Source: Lineus longissimus (taxonomy: Eukaryota > Nemertea > Pilidiophora > Heteronemertea > Lineidae). Taken from it: a stretch of 64,000 nt of DNA. Below are positions 12,001-21,900 of the stretch, piece after piece. Both the position numbers and the translations under genes were made by a program. Location of the stretch: positions 1,922,001 through 1,986,000 of the forward strand of contig NC_088325.1 of assembly GCF_910592395.1 (NCBI RefSeq). The letters are read 5' to 3'. Each line of letters opens with the position of its first letter. Position 1 is the first letter of the stretch. The notes under the pieces were generated by a model. It saw nothing but the letters and a program-made list of their open reading frames with translations. It was not told the DNA's origin and ran no database searches.

Positions 12001-13377
12001 AGAAAACTACGTTATATGCAATTCTTTTTCAAAACCAAGTTTTTAATGAAAAAGACCAGGTTATTTTTCATAACCTAGTCTTTTTACCTCGTCCCTGTTT
12101 GGCCTGAGCATGGCAGGGGAGAGGTTGGATTTTGCTTACCCGGGTTAGCAACCCGGGCTACGGATTTACGCTTACTCTGCATGCGCAGTGAGCTCGTCGA
12201 TGAAGGAAACGAACAGACGTACCAAAGGCCGCACAACCCGGGTAAACTACGGTGGATCGCCAATCTCGCCCCAAAGGTCACGCAAATCATCTCAATCTGA
12301 TTGCAACCTTATTAATTACAACATCCCGTTATCGTTCCGTCGTTTCACCAGCTCCTTTAAGGATGAATTTCTGTTCTGCATTGATATATGTATTTTTCAA
12401 ACTTACCTAAAACATCCAATGTCAGCCAGTCTGTGGTGGCCACTTGTCCATCAGCCTCACACAACCAACGCCCACGGTCCAAAGGTTGAACATTACTTAA
12501 TTGAAAATTATGGTTATTTCTATCACATTGAATGTTTGTTAATCTTGATTCGTACCCCTTGAAAGCAACAGAGCAACCGTCGGTAACCATTTTATGAGGG
12601 GATATGAAGTGCCACCGGTGCCACCACCTCACATGCTTTACATCGCTGGCGGTTCCACCTGCAATGTTACAACTCAGCGTTATCGTTTCTCCGAGGCGTG
12701 GACTTGAATTGCTGATGGTAGTCGTTATCTTTACCTCAGGAGTACCTAAGATTAGAAAATGAAGACACGATCTTTTGTCAATGCAAACAGACCAACACAT
12801 TACGAAATAACATTGTAACAATGTTAACAAGATGGATCAATAGAGGGAAGAGAGGATTTTTCGATTCAAAAAATTGTGATACGAAGCAAATGTTTTGAGT
12901 GACTTTGCAGCGCTCTAAATATTTTGGCTGTCAATACCAAATACCCTACCAACATGTGAAATATATATCTCATAGTTGTTTCCTTTTTCGGGTTTCGAAA
13001 AATGTATTTTTTAATTTGAAGTTGGCCGCTGATTCAGTTTCTTGGTTTAGTTTTTAGGTTGGGACAGTTATGCTTATAGCTATTAGCTTTTAGTTATCGA
13101 TTCGATTATATTAAACTAGTGACTTCACTGGGCTGCCAAAGGGTAACCGACTTGATTAGCTTTACCCAAGGTTTTTTTACCTTGCCCATCCTTATACTAT
13201 AAGTTATAGTACCATAGTCGTGACAATCAGGAATAAGTACCTAACTCTGTTTTACTAATAACATAGTATTGCAGCAGTGAACAGCAATCACCGCGATAAT
13301 AAAAAATGTAAACTACGCAAAAATGACTTACCTCTGATCAAGAGTAGTGAAAGAATCGAAAGTTGTAGAAGTTTCAT
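1..13377 (-). CDS. Gene A: multi-Ig cell-surface receptor, 5' part (3' end beyond left edge)
   Basis: Multi-exon gene read right to left. Exons seen: signal peptide 13377-13332; Ig gamma 12745-12407, 11708-11370, 10656-10318; Ig alpha 7957-7664, Ig beta 7495-7193; alpha 5382-5089, beta 4719-4417; alpha 2615-2322, beta 1972-1673. All have AG/GT splice borders and all internal exons are phase 1-1, so the frame stays open through ten exons (about 695 residues). Bases 1 onward match the intron just upstream of gene B's first FN3 exon (20,525 onward), so the FN3, transmembrane and cytoplasmic exons should lie immediately left of the window. The product should be a secreted-pathway type I membrane protein with nine Ig domains. 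It is a tandem paralogue of gene B. No stop or frameshift is seen in any exon, so it looks functional. The specific family is not recognised; nephrin/Dscam-like adhesion receptors and invertebrate immune or allorecognition receptors share this general plan. Confidence 0.8.
392..569. mobile_element. Palindromic MITE with 82-bp perfect arms, TTAA ends
   Basis: Bases 392-473 are the exact reverse complement of 488-569, with a 14-bp loop. The outermost bases are TTAA on both sides, as expected if a TTAA target was duplicated (piggyBac-type preference). The element is absent from the equivalent intron of gene B, where the shared sequence simply continues after gttgtgatt near 20,920. Confidence 0.75.
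570..1215. other. Gene A intron block without counterpart in gene B
   Basis: Between the palindrome and the resumption of shared sequence near 1,215, gene A has about 645 bp that do not resemble the 20,940-21,120 segment of gene B. No gene, clear repeat or open frame of note is seen in it. Confidence 0.5.
1673..1972 (-). CDS. Gene A Ig beta-3 exon
   Basis: 300 bp, phase 1-1, one codon shorter than its siblings near the end (the copy reads FQVNFKFKLFK). Phe replaces the B-strand Cys and the F-strand Cys is kept. It is the last Ig exon visible before the FN3 part expected beyond the left edge. Confidence 0.8.
2322..2615 (-). CDS. Gene A Ig alpha-3 exon
   Basis: 294 bp, phase 1-1. Alpha-type Ig domain; acceptor AG at 2617-2616 and donor GT at 2321-2320. 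It keeps both canonical Cys. The start reads VPPNVQVKIS where the other copies have VPPDVEVKIS. Confidence 0.82.
4417..4719 (-). CDS. Gene A Ig beta-2 exon
   Basis: 303 bp, phase 1-1. Beta-type Ig domain, again with Phe at the B-strand Cys position and a retained F-strand Cys. It carries the TGYTWSKDD form shared with beta-3. Confidence 0.8.
5089..5382 (-). CDS. Gene A Ig alpha-2 exon
   Basis: 294 bp, phase 1-1. Same alpha-type Ig fold (VRFECATSGG, HQWLWMKSG, SGTYSCKAWN). Differences from alpha-1 are scattered single residues. It is part of the second tandem cassette. Confidence 0.82.
7193..7495 (-). CDS. Gene A Ig beta-1 exon
   Basis: 303 bp, phase 1-1. Ig-like domain with YVWSKDDN (C strand Trp) and SSDYGNYTCSVKTSG (F strand). 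The usual B-strand Cys is replaced by Phe (EASFELFIIAN). It ends with the residues KLLKPG at the donor. The YVW variant is shared with gene B rather than with gene A's other beta exons. Confidence 0.8.
7664..7957 (-). CDS. Gene A Ig alpha-1 exon
   Basis: 294 bp, phase 1-1. I-set-like Ig domain: VRFECATSGG (B strand Cys), YQWLWMKSG (C strand Trp), and DRSGTYSCKAWN (Y-x-C F strand). The intron to the following beta exon is only 168 bp, compared with about 370 bp in the next cassette, because part of it is deleted. Confidence 0.82.
10318..10656 (-). CDS. Gene A Ig gamma-3 exon
   Basis: 339 bp, phase 1-1. Third gamma-type Ig domain with the same four Cys and the DRGRWLCEADGQ F-strand. The C-strand loop (HSLPSFIF region) differs from its siblings, whereas the F-strand side is almost unchanged, so variation is concentrated in the C-C' region. 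Confidence 0.82.
11370..11708 (-). CDS. Gene A Ig gamma-2 exon
   Basis: 339 bp, phase 1-1, acceptor after TTTCAG and donor GTAAGT. Same four-Cys Ig pattern as gamma-1 (LSCNIAGG, DGCSVAFK, NIQC, RGRWLCEADG). It is nearly identical to gamma-1 and gamma-3 and was evidently produced by local duplication of a roughly 1-kb exon-intron unit. Confidence 0.82.
11740..12080. mobile_element. Fold-back element built from GAAAACC/GGTTTTC units
   Basis: The intron between gene A gamma-1 and gamma-2 carries many short palindromes of the type gaaaaccwggttttc. Inside it, about 11,811-11,893 is the reverse complement of about 11,930-12,007 (shared landmarks gaagaagcataggttgattt and its complement). Such nested palindromes suggest a fold-back or MITE-like element. 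It is missing from the other gamma introns. Confidence 0.65.
12407..12745 (-). CDS. Gene A Ig gamma-1 exon
   Basis: 339 bp, phase 1-1. An Ig fold is indicated by the B-strand Cys in LSCNIAGG, paired Trp residues in the C strand and the F-strand motif DRGRWLCEADG. Two additional Cys (DGC and NIQC) lie between them. It begins TPEVKITTTIS, like gene B gamma-1, so these two are the direct counterparts. Confidence 0.82.
13332..13377 (-). CDS. Gene A exon 1: signal peptide
   Basis: The 46-bp coding exon starts at ATG 13377-13375 and encodes MKLLQLSILSLLLIR plus one base, followed by donor GTAAGT. The hydrophobic leucine-rich stretch is a classic signal peptide core. It splits in phase 1 and joins the first Ig exon 587 bp away. 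The same exon occurs in gene B at 44,270. Confidence 0.85.
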
Positions 13378-14180
13378 CGCGATCAGAGTTGTAGTTGGCT
13401 GGGAAATTCGACCATGGAGAGATTAGTTTACACTAATATCTAAAGTAACTCCATTTGAACGCGATAACCACTCTCGGCATCAAGAATGATGACTCTGGAT
13501 CATGTGATGGTAAGGCATCAAGTTTTTTGACCAGATAACGTCATGTTGGTTGATCTGACCTACTGGTCTGGTATTCCTTCCGATCGTTGACATAGCAAAC
13601 TATCAGATGTGTATATGGTCTCTTACTCAAACAACAGATTTTCCGTGACAAAAAAATAGCAAACAGAAGTTTGACAGGCGAATATAAAATATGATATAAT
13701 TAGCAAGAACAAAGAAGCATGATATACATTGTACTCTCACAAGTGATCAGTTATACCGTAAATTGCCATCGGTCTGAAAATGTTAAGTCCATGATTTTTC
13801 CGTTGATGACTGTCGCTACTAGGTCTAGATGAGCACATGGCGACTCTTGACCGTGAGCAATATCGTCACTCAAGCGACTTGGAGCCAACTCTTGAGCGCC
13901 ATCGGCTTGTCATGTGCAGCTCTCGGCCGTATTTTGACCGGGATGGTCGTGTTACAAGCAAACATGACAAAAGGTGACATCGCCGGTTTAGGTCACCGTA
14001 CTGAATAAGTGACAAAAATCAACTGATTATGTGACATCGCCCGATTAAGTGACACAAATCAAAAAGTTATAGGTGACCGACGTACCAACGATTGAGGTGG
14101 ATGACGAAACTAAGCATTGTAGTTTTAATCAAGGACTTATCCAGTGACGAATTTAGGGGAATTATCCCGAAAGGTTGCAT
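13378..14180. other. Upstream region of gene A
   Basis: Presumed promoter-containing flank, duplicated upstream of gene B at 44,271-45,060. It contains short direct repeats of a gtgacatcgcccgatt-type motif at about 13,970-14,070. A canonical CRE present in gene B is TAACGTCA here (13,536-13,543). No exon is recognised. Confidence 0.5.
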
Positions 14181-14239
14181 TTTCGAACAGTGCACACTGT
14201 AGTTACCAGTGTTAAAACCGCTTCCACTCGGGTGTTCAG

Positions 14240-15110
14240 TTCGACTTCAGGCAAGTTTCAAACTATGGCCTTTGACAGACACCTCGAAAGATATTCTGGA
14301 GGTTCACATCAATACTGTCACAACACCCGTAAATCTTCACCACCTCCTGGACTGTCAGCACCCCTGCACAAAGACAGCGAGGCGGTTCACATCAATACTG
14401 TCACAACACTCGTAAATCTTCACCACCTCCTGGACTATCAGCACCCCTGCACATAGACAGCGAGGCGGTTCACATCAACACTGTCACAGCAACCGGTAAA
14501 GCTTCACCACCAGCTGGACTATCAGCACCCCTGCACATAGACAGCGAGGCGGTTCACACAGCAACCGGTAAAGCTTCACCACCTGCTGGACTATCAGCAC
14601 CCCTGCACAATATAGACATCGAGGCAAACAATTATAACTCTATGTGGGAATGAATATACAAGAGTTATGGAATACCAGCATTAGCTTTTCCAACTACACG
14701 CATAAAAAGAGTCTGTCAATATATGGAAGGTCTGATATAACTGTCAATTGCTTGAATACATCAGGAGCTGGCGCATCCTCAAAAGGCAAATAGGCTAGAA
14801 ATGCCCAAGAGCGTTCATCAGAAGTTAGAGGTATCGCCTTTTACCGTCATGAGGCCAGGAATGGGCACGGTTGTGATATTCGAAAAACTTCTGTTGTGTT
14901 TACAAAATGATTTATCTACGAATTGAGGAAATGAAAGAGATAGCACTGGCAGAGATCTCATCATAATCGCCATGAAAAAAATCCTGTCCAATTCGGTCAC
15001 AAAATAAATCTCTGACGAAGCTGATTAACTACCGAGTTAATGTGTTTCCTGACAATCAAAGGGCCTACATAACTCATTAATTCAGAGGGACCATTGTTTA
15101 GTCTGAGTAC
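14240..15110. repeat. Macro-repeat copy with short 84-bp minisatellite
   Basis: A copy of the element that recurs in tandem at 45.1-47.55 kb and partially at 60.97-61.17 kb. It starts at gacttcaggcaagtttcaa, contains about three degenerate units of an 84-bp repeat around cagcacccctgcaca, then a conserved roughly 450-bp tail. Open frames over the minisatellite are a by-product of 84 being divisible by three. Confidence 0.75.
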
Positions 15111-15269
15111 GGTTTCATCTTCATTCGTAATAACCCCATTAAGTAATTATCACATTAAAAAAATGCATATGCACCATGCAATCATAATTTCAATGACAAA
15201 TCATCATCCACCATCATCATACATGTAGACCCATGGCATGGCAATGAGTCATTTTCATTCCTATATCAA

Positions 15270-15780
15270 AGACATTGGTAGATTCTTCCCGGGTGTAATG
15301 CAAACTATGGATACATTAAATACCTTACAGGATCGGAATGGTGGTGACCGTCGATTAAGTCAGGAATCTCGACTACAAACATGACTATACCGTGCTAAAA
15401 TGAATGAAATATATTACAAAGTCACTCATTTGAAAAGATTTAAGGAATTTTTTCCTGCATTCATAACATAAGTAGTTTACCTATCATTAGTTCATCAAGG
15501 AAAATGTTCTTTAAGAAGAAAGGGATTAAATCCATGAGAAAGACATTACAAATGTAGGGCGGAATGTTGTGGCCTTGACTGAGTCCTGTACCAATGAAAA
15601 CCGGCGTGACGTAAACGACGGTCACAACCTTCCCTATATTATACAATACATCATGTATTACACAAGCGCTCTGTACGTCGGTTTTGTCACAAAGCACATA
15701 AAAACACTTCGACATAGGTGTCCATTTAACAGTTTTCTGATAGGGTAGCAGCAAAACCACCGCCGCCGCGACGAGGAATG
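15270..15780. repeat. Block X copy 1 (unknown duplicated sequence)
   Basis: This segment resembles 17,150-17,700. Shared landmarks are cttcccgggtgta, the stretch around aaatgtagggcggaatgttg and the gacgtaaacgacggtcacaa segment. On the minus strand both copies encode a similar fragment (VVYVTPVFIGTGL-QGHNIPPYI), but no start, splice frame or family is recognised. It could be a decayed exon, an untranslated region or a repeat. Confidence 0.55.
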
Positions 15781-16150
15781 CGTTAATAGGTCGATATTAT
15801 AACTAGAACAAAGAAGTAATATATGTTGTATCGGCTCGTGATCCCGATCACCAATATCATGATAAAATTTACAACATTCCAATACCAATTGCTTTTTTCT
15901 TACATATATTCTCAAAAAGCATATTTCTATGATAGCCTGACTCTGTAGATTTAGAATCAACCATTGATTGAGGATCCACTTTCATCCCAGCCATGTATTC
16001 ACCACAACTTGACATTAGGATAAGCTCTATTTCACTGTGCAACTCTCCCTGTCTTTGATGAATACATGTCGCTGCCCAAAATTCATGACAGTTTTGTTAG
16101 TAATTCTTATTATACATGCATAACTAAATAAATGTGGTAAGCCTGCTAAA

Positions 16151-16990
16151 CGATCCAACCTCGCCATCTCGGATACATGCAATCCACATACAAGTCCAAG
16201 CCTTCTATAAACGATCCAACCATACCATCTCGGATACATGCAATCAACATACAAGTCCAAGCCTTCTATAAACGATCCAACCTCGCCATCTCGGATACAT
16301 GCAATCAACATACAAGTCCAAGCCTATTAAAAACGATCCAACCATACCATCTCGGATACATGCAATCAACATACAAGTCCAAGCCTTCTATAAACGATCC
16401 AACCTCGCCATCTCGGATACATGCAATCAACATACAAGTCCAAGCCTTCTATAAACGATCCAACCTCGCCATCTCGGATACATGCAATCAACATACAAGT
16501 CCAAGCCTTCTATAAACGATCCAACCATACCATCTCGGATACATGCAATCAACATACAAGTCCAAGCCTTCTATAAACGATCCAACCTCGCCATCTCGGA
16601 TACATGCAATCAACATACAAGTCCAAGCCTTCTATAAACGATCCAACCATACCATCTCGGATACATGCAATCAACATACAAGTCCAAGCCTTCTATAAAC
16701 GATCCAACCTCGCCATCTCGGATACATGCAATCAACATACAAGTCCAAGCCTATTAAAAACGATCCAACCATACCATCTCGGATACATGCAATCAACATA
16801 CAAGTCCAAGCCTTCTATAAACGATCCAACCTCGCCATCTCGGATACATGCAATCAACATACAAGTCCAAGCCTTCTATAAACGATCCAACCATACCATC
16901 TCGGATACATGCAATCAACATACAAGTCCGAGCCTTCTATAAACGATCCAACCTCGCCATCTCGGACACATGCAATCAACATACAAGTCC
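16151..16990. repeat. 61-bp tandem array, about 13.8 copies, with 7-unit higher-order period
   Basis: Unit cgatccaacc followed by tcgcc or atacc, then atctcggatacatgcaatc and so on. Two main variants (tcgcc, atacc) plus a rarer form containing cctattaaaa in units 3 and 10. The variant order repeats after seven units (427 bp), showing block duplication. It lies between gene A's upstream region and gene B's 3' end. Confidence 0.92.
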
Positions 16991-17149
16991 CAATTGGTTT
17001 ATCAATCGTGGTCATCAGCAAAATTTAAGGCAATGCCTAGCTTTTAACATCTTATTCTGAAATCGATATAGCATATTTACAAAGCTATAAATGAATAGAA
17101 GCTTATATTTTTGGAAGTGATACTTCACTGGAGATATTGGTTCACATCC

Positions 17150-17700
17150 CCACCACTAGGGCTGCTAGACTCTTCCCGGGTGTATATATAATGCAGACTA
17201 TGGATATATTCATTATCTGCAACTGATAGGACCGAAGTGGTGGTGACCGTCGCTTACGTCAGGACCATCGACTACAATTATGACTCTACCGTGCTAAAAT
17301 GAACGAAATATATTACAAAATCACTCATTCGAAAAGAGTTAAGGACGTTTTTGCTGCAATCATAATATAAGAATTTAGTTCACCCGTCATCTGTTCATCA
17401 AGGAAAATGTACTTATAGAAGAAAGGGATTAAATCCGTGAGAATGAGATTATAAATGTAGGGCGGAATGTTGTGGCCTTGACGGAGTCCTGTACCAATAA
17501 AAACCGGCGTGACGTAAACGACGGTCACAACCTTCCCTACAGACTACGTTAACAATACAATATATCAAGTTATACACGGGCGCCACCTGTACGTCGGTGA
17601 TGTCACAAGCACATACAAACACCTCGACAGAGGTGTCCCTTTAAAAATTTTCTGATCGGTCTTAATAGGGTACCAGCCACGGCAGCCGCGACGTGACTCT
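17150..17700. repeat. Block X copy 2, just downstream of gene B
   Basis: Second copy of the block at 15,270-15,780, placed about 100 bp beyond gene B's stop codon, so part of it may be gene B 3' untranslated sequence. The two copies flank the 61-bp array symmetrically in the same orientation. Confidence 0.55.
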
Positions 17701-17805
17701 GACTGTCACTAGGGTATTTCGTTGGTGTGGCAGAGACGAGAATGTTGTCTGTTTGACGCACACACAAGTTATAATCAGCGCCACCTATTGGGATGTTGAT
17801 ACCTA

Positions 17806-18907
17806 TTATTCTGAACTAAGTTGTCTGAAGTCCAAGTACCCTCCATGCGTTACTGGCGCTACTGGATCTAAATGCGCGTATGGTGACCCTTGCTCGTTTG
17901 CCATATTGTCGTTCGAACGACTTGTAACCAACTCTTGGGCGCCATTCGAGCGACTTGGAGTCTGCCCATTGGACCCATTAGCTTGTCTTGAACTGCTCTC
18001 TGCTGTACTTTGATCAGGCTGCGCGTCCTTGTGAATTCTTAGCTCTTTCTGTGCGTCTGTTACGAAGATTGGTAGGTCATTGTATGTACCTTCAGGCTCC
18101 TGTCCCTCCTGGTCGCTTATTGGATCGCTTGAGATATACTCCCCAGACTCATCGTCTGAGGAGCCATTAGCTTGTCTTGAACTGCTCTCTGCTGTACTTT
18201 GGTCAGGCTGCGCGTCCTTGTGAATTCTTAGCTCTTTCTGTGCGTCTGTTACGAGGATTGGTAGGTCATTGTATGTACCTTCAGGCTCCTGTCCCTCCTG
18301 GTCGCTTATTGGATCGCTCAAGATATACTCCCCAGACTCATCGTCTGAGGAGCCATTAGCTTGTCTTGAACTGCTCTCTGCTGTACTTTGGTCAGGCTGC
18401 GCGTCCTTGTGAATTCTTAGCTCTTTCTGTGCGTCTGTTACGAGGATTGGTAGGTCATTGTATGTACCTTCAGGCTCCTGTCCCTCCTGGTCGCTTATTG
18501 GATCGCTTAAGATATACTCCCCAGACTCATCGTCTGAGGAGCCACACTCCGTTTGATTTTGCTGAGGTGCAGGAACTGGGCGTAGACCTGGAACACCCTG
18601 CTGCCATGTCGCGTTATCGTATGCACCCACGTCAACGTCTACGTCATCGTCGGACTCCGCAGGCTCATTCCTATGGGCTCCGTGAACCGGAACTCGGTGC
18701 CCCGTAGGCAATGGCTGTGGGGGTTTTTGTCCATGCCAGCGTTCACGGTCAAACACATCATTTACGTGATCTGTTTCAATTTTGGCGTAAATGTGTACCT
18801 GAGGTTTTCCGTCTGTTGTGAATTCAACCCTGGTATCATCGTAATCAGCGTTGTCATTTGCCGGTCGATGACACTGCCTCTTCCTCCATCGCAGCAGACC
18901 ACGTTTC
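17806..18907 (-). CDS. Gene B cytoplasmic tail exon with three 63-residue repeats
   Basis: The 1,102-bp terminal exon encodes about 367 residues. The membrane-proximal basic segment is followed by tyrosine motifs NADYDD, VHIYAKIE, GAYDNAT (YxN, Grb2-SH2 type), then three nearly identical 63-residue units. Each unit contains ESGEYI(L/S)SDPIS and GTYNDLPI, and they are followed by SPYAHLDP (fits the S-x-Y-x-x-L inhibitory motif) and GGYLDF before the stop. It is rich in Asp, Glu, Ser and Gln, and probably disordered. The tail is likely a phosphotyrosine scaffold; this is inferred from motifs only. Confidence 0.78.
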
Positions 18908-21900
18908 CTACAGAAGTAAATACAGTTTTATTAGAGAGGCTAAGATCTGGAATTTGGGATTCTCGTCACTCTACGCGAATAGCGATCAAGATCAAAACAT
19001 CACTTCTAGTGCATGGCAGGTTAATTTCAGATTGGTACATGTATGTCAAATAACTTTCCTCAATGATTCATTCCCCATGAACCGTCAATGTTTGATAAAA
19101 ATCTGAAAGATTATTTATCGAATACTTCATCAGCTAGCTTCATGTGTTAATAGCTTCTGGGATATTAACTGTAAATCCTAATTATAGTGCGATCAAGAAA
19201 CCAGTGTCGACAGCTATATGCCCCCCTCCCCCCTTCAACTTCACCGAAATCTGTCGCCGTTTTACCAACAGACCTGTATCCGAAGTAGCTTACCATAAAA
19301 TAATAGCCAGAATGACGACTGGTATCGTTACAATGCCGGCTCCAACAAGACCGCCTACAGCTGCTGTAAAGAAAACAACTTTGGAGGTTATCTTCATCAG
19401 ACTCAACCTTTTTTGCCAGACAGCATGCAGTATGTATATGAATGAATAGATTATCAGGACATGTTGAAATTAGAATCGACGTTTCTATGTTCGATCCGTC
19501 GAGCTTTTATTTGTCCATATTCGGCTGAAGTCAACCTGACTCACTTATGCTTGTCTTGTCATCAACCTCGTCATTGAAGACCCTGCTCCTGTATACAACA
19601 TCACCACCATCTTCGACAACCATATAATAATAATATGATTTATCGGGATCAACAACAAATGTTACATAGGTATTCTCTTGTTTAGGCACGGTGTGAGTCA
19701 TGCAGTCGTCTGTGCCGGTCTGGCAGTATTTGATCTTCAGCCCTGTATATTTTCCAGTCACTCGTTCCCAGCCCGCGGTTACTATTTTACCTATCCGATT
19801 CACACCTTTAAGGGACGTTTTGGGTTTCTCTGCAAAGTAAAAATACAAACATGTTTGAAGAAATGGTTTAAACAATGGCCATGCACATGATGAGGATATG
19901 GGCAGGTCTAACGGAGAAATGAAATTGCCTACTTGTGTGGTAAGCCGTTGACGGCACGTAACTTGGCGAAGTTGCGAAATCGAAATCAACCATACCCCTA
20001 TCTCATTAGACGCCAAGGCGGTTGGACGCATCTCAGCTTCTTGTCCTATTCAAAGACCGACCGCACTGCTGAGAGTAACGATTCATAGAAACCCATGACG
20101 TGCATCAGAGGTATTCCTCAAGAGGTAAATAACGCAGCTCAGGTGTGAACTAAACAACTGAAGAGATCGAATGTCTATAAAAGTCTCTAAAAGAGATCCA
20201 CAAACCTGGTGTTTCCCCGGAAGCCACGTTGCTAAAGTTACTCGTGTGAGTCCCCGTGTGGGAGTTCCTGCTGCGCACTCGAAACATATACCAGACATTC
20301 GACTCAAGACCCATAATCTTATGATACACGGCTTTCTTGAGACCTGGATCAGTTATTCCTCCTTCGGGAACCTCGGGGGCAACATTCCAGTTGTCGGCAA
20401 ACTTCTTGTATTGGACGTAAAATCTCTGCTCCAACCCGCCATTAATTTCTGAGATCCATGTGAGCGTCGCTGCTACGGCAGTTGAATTGACAACTTCGAG
20501 TTTGCTGGGTGCAGAAGGTGGACCTAAAATGAAGCAACAGTTGTGATATATAGTTATGAGATGAATGTGCAGATTTGGTCTTTCAACGTCTCAGTGTTGG
20601 AATCATGAACTACATGTACATCAGTTTGGAATTGACGTCAAGATTTCCTATGATTGGTGTCACTTTCTGACAGCATAAACACATATACAGCCTTAAAACA
20701 CAACCACAGGTGAATGGTACATGATGCGTTGTATTGACCTTCTAACATGTCCGAAGACCTTGGGGGGGGGGGTTTACCCTAAAATGTCATTTGGCACCCA
20801 AACGGTTAACAGGGCAACGACCATGACTGTGTCGGATTTAAGGAATCAATACCGAGCTGGAGGTGCTTGGTTGTATAATTGCTTCTGTTTCATTCGAGTA
20901 GGTAATGAACGGTTGTGATTGATATTTAGGTGTTTGATACGCACTTCACTCGAAATTATCGATGGAATCAAGGAGTTTTGCTATCCGGTTTTTTACGAGA
21001 TACACTATTACTGTAGACCTTCGTCTTCTGATTTTTTAATTGCCATTAACCTCTTCTGGGTCCTTAAATAAATCCTTCAGAGTTCCTACAACCTCTCAGA
21101 TTCCAATATCTCGAAACATATTAAATAATCTCGTGTAATTGGTTTTAGGGGGTAATTTGACGTAAATGTGTTGGCTTCAAAATTAAAAGAATTCGGCTGA
21201 ATTTTATACCTACTGTGGGAACCATTCGGACTCTGCAAGCGCGTCTACGCTGCTCCGCCCCCAAACCGGACGCTCGCGTCACGCCTATCTGTACGATAGC
21301 TTGATCAATTATTACCTTTCTTACATCGTAATGTATTGTGATAGTTTTGTATCTGTCATGTTTTAGTGTAGTTCAAATAAAGTTATCTAGCACAGAGCAG
21401 ATTGGCCTCGAACTCCTTCTCTCTCACTATTCGATACACGTAGTCACACTATTGGATTCTTCTGGAACCCCATTCCTACCAAGGGCTTCAGAATTGACTA
21501 TTAAGGTGGCCATTGAAACACACCCATCTCCGTTGGGAAACCACTAACAACAGATGATACAACTTACCTGGTTTGAAAAGCTTAAATTTGAAAACCTTCG
21601 CTTGAAATCCACTCGTTTTTACAGAGCACGTATAGTTCCCATAATCGGAGGATTTGACGTGTTCGATGGCCAACTTGCTCGACGTCGGCCCGAAAATAAT
21701 TTCATATTCGGACGATGAGTTCGAAAGGATGTTGTCATCTTTGGACCAGACGTAACCCGTTGTTGCCGGAGTCGGGTTGGCGATGATGAACAGTTCAAAC
21801 GATGCCTCCTTGCCTATCTCACCCACCACGTCATACGTCATGTTGGCCTCTGGGTCTATTCTAGGAGAAACTGTGGGTGAAAAGGAAGTGTTCAGTGGCA

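Noticed and set aside
16177-16942. Open frames of about 112 residues spelling repeated NIQVQAF-like peptides
   Set aside because: They are translations of the 61-bp satellite; the frame shifts each unit and there is no start context, splice site or composition supporting a gene.
16151-16990. Regular repeats that might suggest a CRISPR array
   Set aside because: The whole 61-bp unit is repeated with no unique spacers, and the genome is eukaryotic.
17988-18707. Plus-strand frames (MNCSLLYFGQAARPCEF repeats)
   Set aside because: Antisense shadow of the gene B cytoplasmic repeat; the minus strand has the longer frame, splice sites and domain logic.
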